The translations under genes were made by a program, and so were the position numbers. Under the pieces are notes generated by a model, which did no database searches, was not told where the DNA came from, and saw nothing but the letters and a program-made list of their open reading frames with translations. Source: Centroberyx gerrardi (taxonomy: Eukaryota; Chordata; Actinopteri; Beryciformes; Berycidae). From it: a DNA stretch of 64,000 nucleotides. Position 1 is the first letter of the stretch. Every line of letters starts with the position of its first letter. Of this stretch, positions 59,916-64,000 are shown piece after piece. The stretch is taken from NCBI RefSeq assembly GCF_048128805.1, contig NC_135997.1, forward strand, positions 23,269,815 through 23,333,814, read 5' to 3'.

Positions 59916-61966
59916 TGGTGTGTGCACTACATGTGGGGCATCCAAAACCAGACACAAACTTTGGGCTCTTCCTTGACGATACAGGAGAATGCTGTTCCCC
60001 TGAAACCCTGCGGAAAGGAAGAAGTTTTTCAGAGCAATGCATTATTCAGACGGTTGACATACATTCAAATAGCAGGAGAAAACAAATTCAAACAAATTCA
60101 GATTCTATATGTGTAAATAAAACCCTGAACATTCTAAATAGCAAAACTTTTAATTGTGTGTGTGACAACAACAAAATTTTACCCACCCAATCCACTTTGC
60201 TGTGGATAGTTGTTTTCACTAGGCCAGTTTATTAAGGTCCAGATAACTAAGGTTAAGCTATACAATGAAAGTGTTAGCTGGGCATACATTACTTCAGAGC
60301 ACGTTTAAATGCCTGGCATGGCACCAGTCCACCGCTTTATTACAGACCACAAGGATTCAGCTGCACTCCCTCTTGACTTTACAACGGAGCCATTTCCCTG
60401 CTCTGAATGCTCATCTTTATTATCAATTCATAGTTATTTTCACATTTCATGGTCACGGTCTGTTGAAACGGCAGTGAAAGACTTTTGCTCTTTTTTTGAC
60501 AATCTATTTCCTCCTGCCTGTTCAAGACGTGCACGCACCATGAAGTCTTTTACAAGACTTGGAGGGCGACCTGTGAGTTCTGCCTTCATCGTGAGTCACT
60601 CGGTCGCCGGGATGTTTACACAGGCCTGGTTCGCAGGGTGTGTGGACGAGATGGGAGTTGACGCACACTCACTTACATGAGATTATTATGTCGGATAGTC
60701 AATGCAGGTGACAGGCTGCCAAGTCCGCTCTCTTCTCTGGCCATAAAGATGATGGGATGTGTAGATGACTGGCTGGCTGGCTCTCTGTCCGTCCATCTGT
60801 GTCAATCCATTTGTCTATCTCTCCATCTATCCATCTGTGTCCTGAAATTATTTCAGCAAATGTTAACTCAACATTATTATGGACCCGCTTGCATATTCAA
60901 TGAAAGATTTAACTGGCTAATTCAGTGTATTAATTCAGATGTGTTAATATGGACTTCCACCAGAGGAACCATGTTTAATAGATACATCCTCCTTTGATCA
61001 ACTCATTTGTTCTAATGCCTCTAATTTATGTGTATAATGTGTAATATGTTCACACAATTTCTCAGTCTAGTGACAATTGCCAAGGCTATTGGAGATTATA
61101 TTCTTTTTGGAGACCAAATTAAGCAAACTTACTCTATTGAACAGGCTTGTGTGTGATAAAAGATCAAAACTAGATGGATTAATTAAACACACTGACAACA
61201 TTTTTCTGCTAAAATCTGTTCAACTCCTTAGAAAGATGGGCAGTATCTCGCCATTTGAAGGAAAAGGCACCTTTAGCTACAATTTTGAATTGGCCTCCAC
61301 TCTGGGTTCATGCATTCAAGTCAGTACACTCATTATTGTAATAGAGCAGTGTTTCTTAACAATGCCCAGTTTGCATCTCCACATGCCAAGAATACTAGTT
61401 GCATAAGTTTTATTGAATTTGCATATCCCCAGACAAGACAAAGTTTACTAAATGTGAGTTCAAACCTGAAGACATGTTCCTTCTGTTGTAGAGGTCGAAT
61501 TTGCATAGCAGCACACAGACGTCATCAGTATGCAGCACAGTTAACTCCATTTATCAATAATTCCGACGTGTGGAACACTGAAGGATGCAGAGATCCTCAA
61601 CCATTTTTTGAATGAATTATGCAGTTGTTAATTTCTATTGGTTAGCTGATTATGCAAGACTTGAGAGACAAGACTTGTATCAGAAAAGGTGGATTCTATG
61701 TGACACTTTGTAAATTTGTAAAGGCTGGAAAAAACATTGACACACTGTGTATGCGTACTTGAGTTAGTTTATTATTATTATTTTGTACTCAATGCAGTGT
61801 GTGGTCTGGATGTAGTATCTAGAGTGCATAACACTTGACTAAAAATTAAAATCCAAATATTAAACATGTCACATATTGTAAGTGCATTTCCAGATAAATT
61901 ATAAATATTTTTTTGTTCTTTTCAACAGCTTGATATGTTCACCTACACTAAGCAGACAAGCTTTAA

Positions 61967-62279
61967 AGCATTACTCCATCCACTTTCGAAATGGATCCTA
62001 TTTTCCCATCATATTCCATCGTACTAATCAACTGACCAAAATCTCGTCAATTGCTTCATGATAGAGCTACTTACGTCTTGCTTGCCTGGGTGCGTGACTC
62101 TCCACCAGTCCTACAGGGCCAAAAGACTCTCCAAAAAATCAACCCCAAAAGCACCCAAAGCATGTCTTTTTCAACATACTGACGCTCACTCTGTAATGAT
62201 GGGAAAAAGACGCTCACTCGGGTATGATGGAAAATGGCCGGAAAATGGGGTTGAGGTTGAACATGGCCAGACTGACGCT
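61967..62279. mobile_element. Possible TTAA-flanked MITE
   Basis: TTAA at 61963-61966 and 62280-62283 bracket a 313-bp segment whose ends read AGCATTACTCC and, inverted, AGCGTCAGTCTGG. The terminal match is short and imperfect, so this is weaker than the element at 19936. Confidence 0.4.
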
Positions 62280-62499
62280 TTAAGCTGTAGGACTTCAGTG
62301 AGGACTTAGTTTAAGTGCACTGCTCCGTCCCTCGAGCTGGAGGGTTAAAGGAAGGACAGAGAGAACAGATGCTCAGTTTGGCTCCTTTTCATGCCATGCA
62401 CATCATTGCCCTTTTCCTGGAGAAATACCTCGGAGACTGTTAGATCGGGGCAACAAGGCACTTCTCGACTGTTATCTTTCTTTTCTGTACTGTCGTCTC

Positions 62500-62730
62500 T
62501 GCTTTTCTCTTCTCTTGTTCTGTTTTTCTCTCCTTTCCTTTATCCTTTCTTCTCCTCCCCTCCACTCTCTTACATTCCCTTGTGCTCCCCTCCCTTTCCC
62601 CACTCATAGCTTCCCTTCTGCTCTCCTCTCCTCTCTGCCCTTCCTCTCCTCCTCTCCTCTCCTCTCCTCTCCTCTCTGCCCTTCCTCTCCTCCTCTCCTT
62701 TCCTCTCCTCTCTCCCAAAACCTCTCTCCC
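62500..62730. repeat. Polypyrimidine tract with CTCCT and 45-bp tandem units
   Basis: Almost pure C/T on the plus strand. CTCTCCTCTCTGCCCTTCC followed by TCTCCTCCTCTCC occurs twice in succession (about 62621 and 62668). Arg-Glu-Gly-rich frames on the other strand are artefacts. Confidence 0.9.
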
Positions 62731-64000
62731 TTACCAGTGCGATCGTCCGGCCGTGAGAGCTTGCAGAGCAGTTCGGCCCCCTGCCAGCCCTTGTGTTCAC
62801 ACAGGCGTGAGGTGGAGGGAGGGTTTCCTGCTCTCAGGGCTGCTGCCCCCACTGTGGCATCGCTGTAATGGAGCCCCAAGGGGCCCGAGCCGCTCTCTAA
62901 AGGAGGAATGATTTACACGGCCCACCACTGATTGTGAACGCAGACGCAGCATAGTTGAGTCCCACTGGGCCACTTCAAGGGCAGTAAGACGGCAGCCTGC
63001 TGATGGCGATCGTCTTTTAAAGAGGATCGCTGTCTTTTCTTCTGGCAGCTGAGAGGGTTTTTAGGGACATGTGGATGAGCATCAACAAGGGAATGGCGGA
63101 GGCGTATTACATTGAAGACGTACTCCAGCAATGTCATACCTGGTGAAAGCACTTTGTTGTCTCAAGGGTTTGCTTGGCGCCGGTTTGCATTGTTCTGCCG
63201 TGTGAATACAGAAGCTGTTGTGTTTCGTTCGAAGAGCCTTTTGTCGGAAGGAGGATGTCTGTCTTTGAGAATGTTAAAGTGTGTACAATTGCAGCAAAAT
63301 AAAATCCACAGCACAGAGTGGTAAATTGGCTAGTGGTGGGTGGTATATCAGTAGAAACAATATACCGGTAGAAATCTTTGCCAGTGTTTAGATTTGATGA
63401 TACCAATTCTGCCGGATAAGCCAGAAAGACTGGAGTTTTGGTTGAACATTAGCCATGCGGACGTATTTAAATTCTACAGATTTAACATGAAGCAGTTTGT
63501 CATCCTTTGCAAAATTGCTGAACACAGGCTTTACGAGTAGCGGCCATGTGCATTTGTATTTGTAAGCGGACACCGCTTAATTTCTGACCAAGCGAAAGCT
63601 AACAGAATGAAGAGATTGTCTTAGACAAAAAGAAAGGCAACTGCTATCCTGTGGGCTTGGTTAGGTTATAAAAACAGAAAACTATAGAAAATCATTTGCA
63701 AGCTTTGTAGCGCAACTCTCATTGCCAAGGCTGGCAATACCAGCAACCAATTCTACCACCTTAACATGAAACATGAGTACAGGTAAAAAATTAAAAAAAA
63801 TCTGTTTTATCAAAACGTTTGTGAGTTCCAAATAAGAAGAATACTGTGAATAGTGTGATACCTGCCCTTAAATTTACAAAATGTTAAAGTAACTGCACTA
63901 TTGAAACACACAAAAACAGGCACAGGGTTCTTTTAACAATTTTCAAATGATACTACCAGAAAAATGAGTATACTTTGATATATACCCTTACTGTTCACAA

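Larger units (their letters stand above)
59916..64000. other. Intronic DNA without a recognised gene
   Basis: Unique DNA plus a possible TTAA-flanked element (61967-62279) and a polypyrimidine tract (62465-62730). Frames near 60309-60680, 61077-61615 and 62913-63152 show no recognised similarity. The right end of frmd5 intron 1 lies beyond the window. Confidence 0.6.

Noticed and set aside
59621..60235. 204-codon plus-strand frame
   Set aside because: Crosses a (CA)n and unique AT-rich DNA. Only the 98-bp repeated part may be coding-derived.

Overview
The window is nuclear DNA of a ray-finned (teleost-type) fish. The signs are spliced genes with vertebrate GT-AG introns, an animal (6-4) photolyase, a FERM-domain gene first exon, a Rex1-like LINE, several tRNA-derived SINEs, many short inverted-repeat transposons and very abundant (CA)n/(CT)n microsatellites. 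The species cannot be fixed from sequence alone.

Layout. 1-4064 is intergenic DNA below the photolyase 3' end. 4065-8340 (minus strand) holds a complete (6-4) photolyase gene: ten coding exons that join in frame to 522 codons, plus one non-coding 5' exon. 8340-12050 is the spacer between two divergent genes. It carries a decayed leucine-rich-repeat sequence (minus strand), two copies of a foldback element, a hAT-like element, an intact tRNA-His(GTG) gene and a SINE. 12050-12465 (plus strand) is the 5' leader and first coding exon of frmd5. No later frmd5 exon was found, so 12466-64000 is read as the first part of a very long intron 1.

The intron is mostly repeats and unique AT-rich DNA: a disrupted Rex1-like LINE (15.7-17.3 kb), a SINE next to a TTAA-flanked element (19.7-20.3 kb), a hAT-like element (25.5 kb), a dispersed fish repeat (30.9-31.4 kb), a tandem array whose units carry perfect palindromic hormone-response-element matches (36.1-37.0 kb), a minus-strand endogenous retroviral LTR with polypurine tract and a fragment of internal region (41.4-42.2 kb), a 4 kb minus-strand L1/Tx1-type LINE (47.05-51.06 kb), two more SINEs (53.0 and 56.8 kb), and a 98-bp direct repeat around another inverted-repeat element (58.7-59.8 kb).

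The two protein genes share no pathway: the photolyase repairs UV photoproducts with light energy, and FRMD5 is a membrane-cytoskeleton adaptor. They share only a divergent arrangement about 4 kb apart. The most interesting signals are the ERE/DR1-bearing tandem array, the duplicated acceptor strand and flanking inverted repeat of tRNA-His, D-box-like sites at the photolyase promoter, a complete uORF in the frmd5 leader and the broken LRR gene. I found no convincing new multi-gene system.
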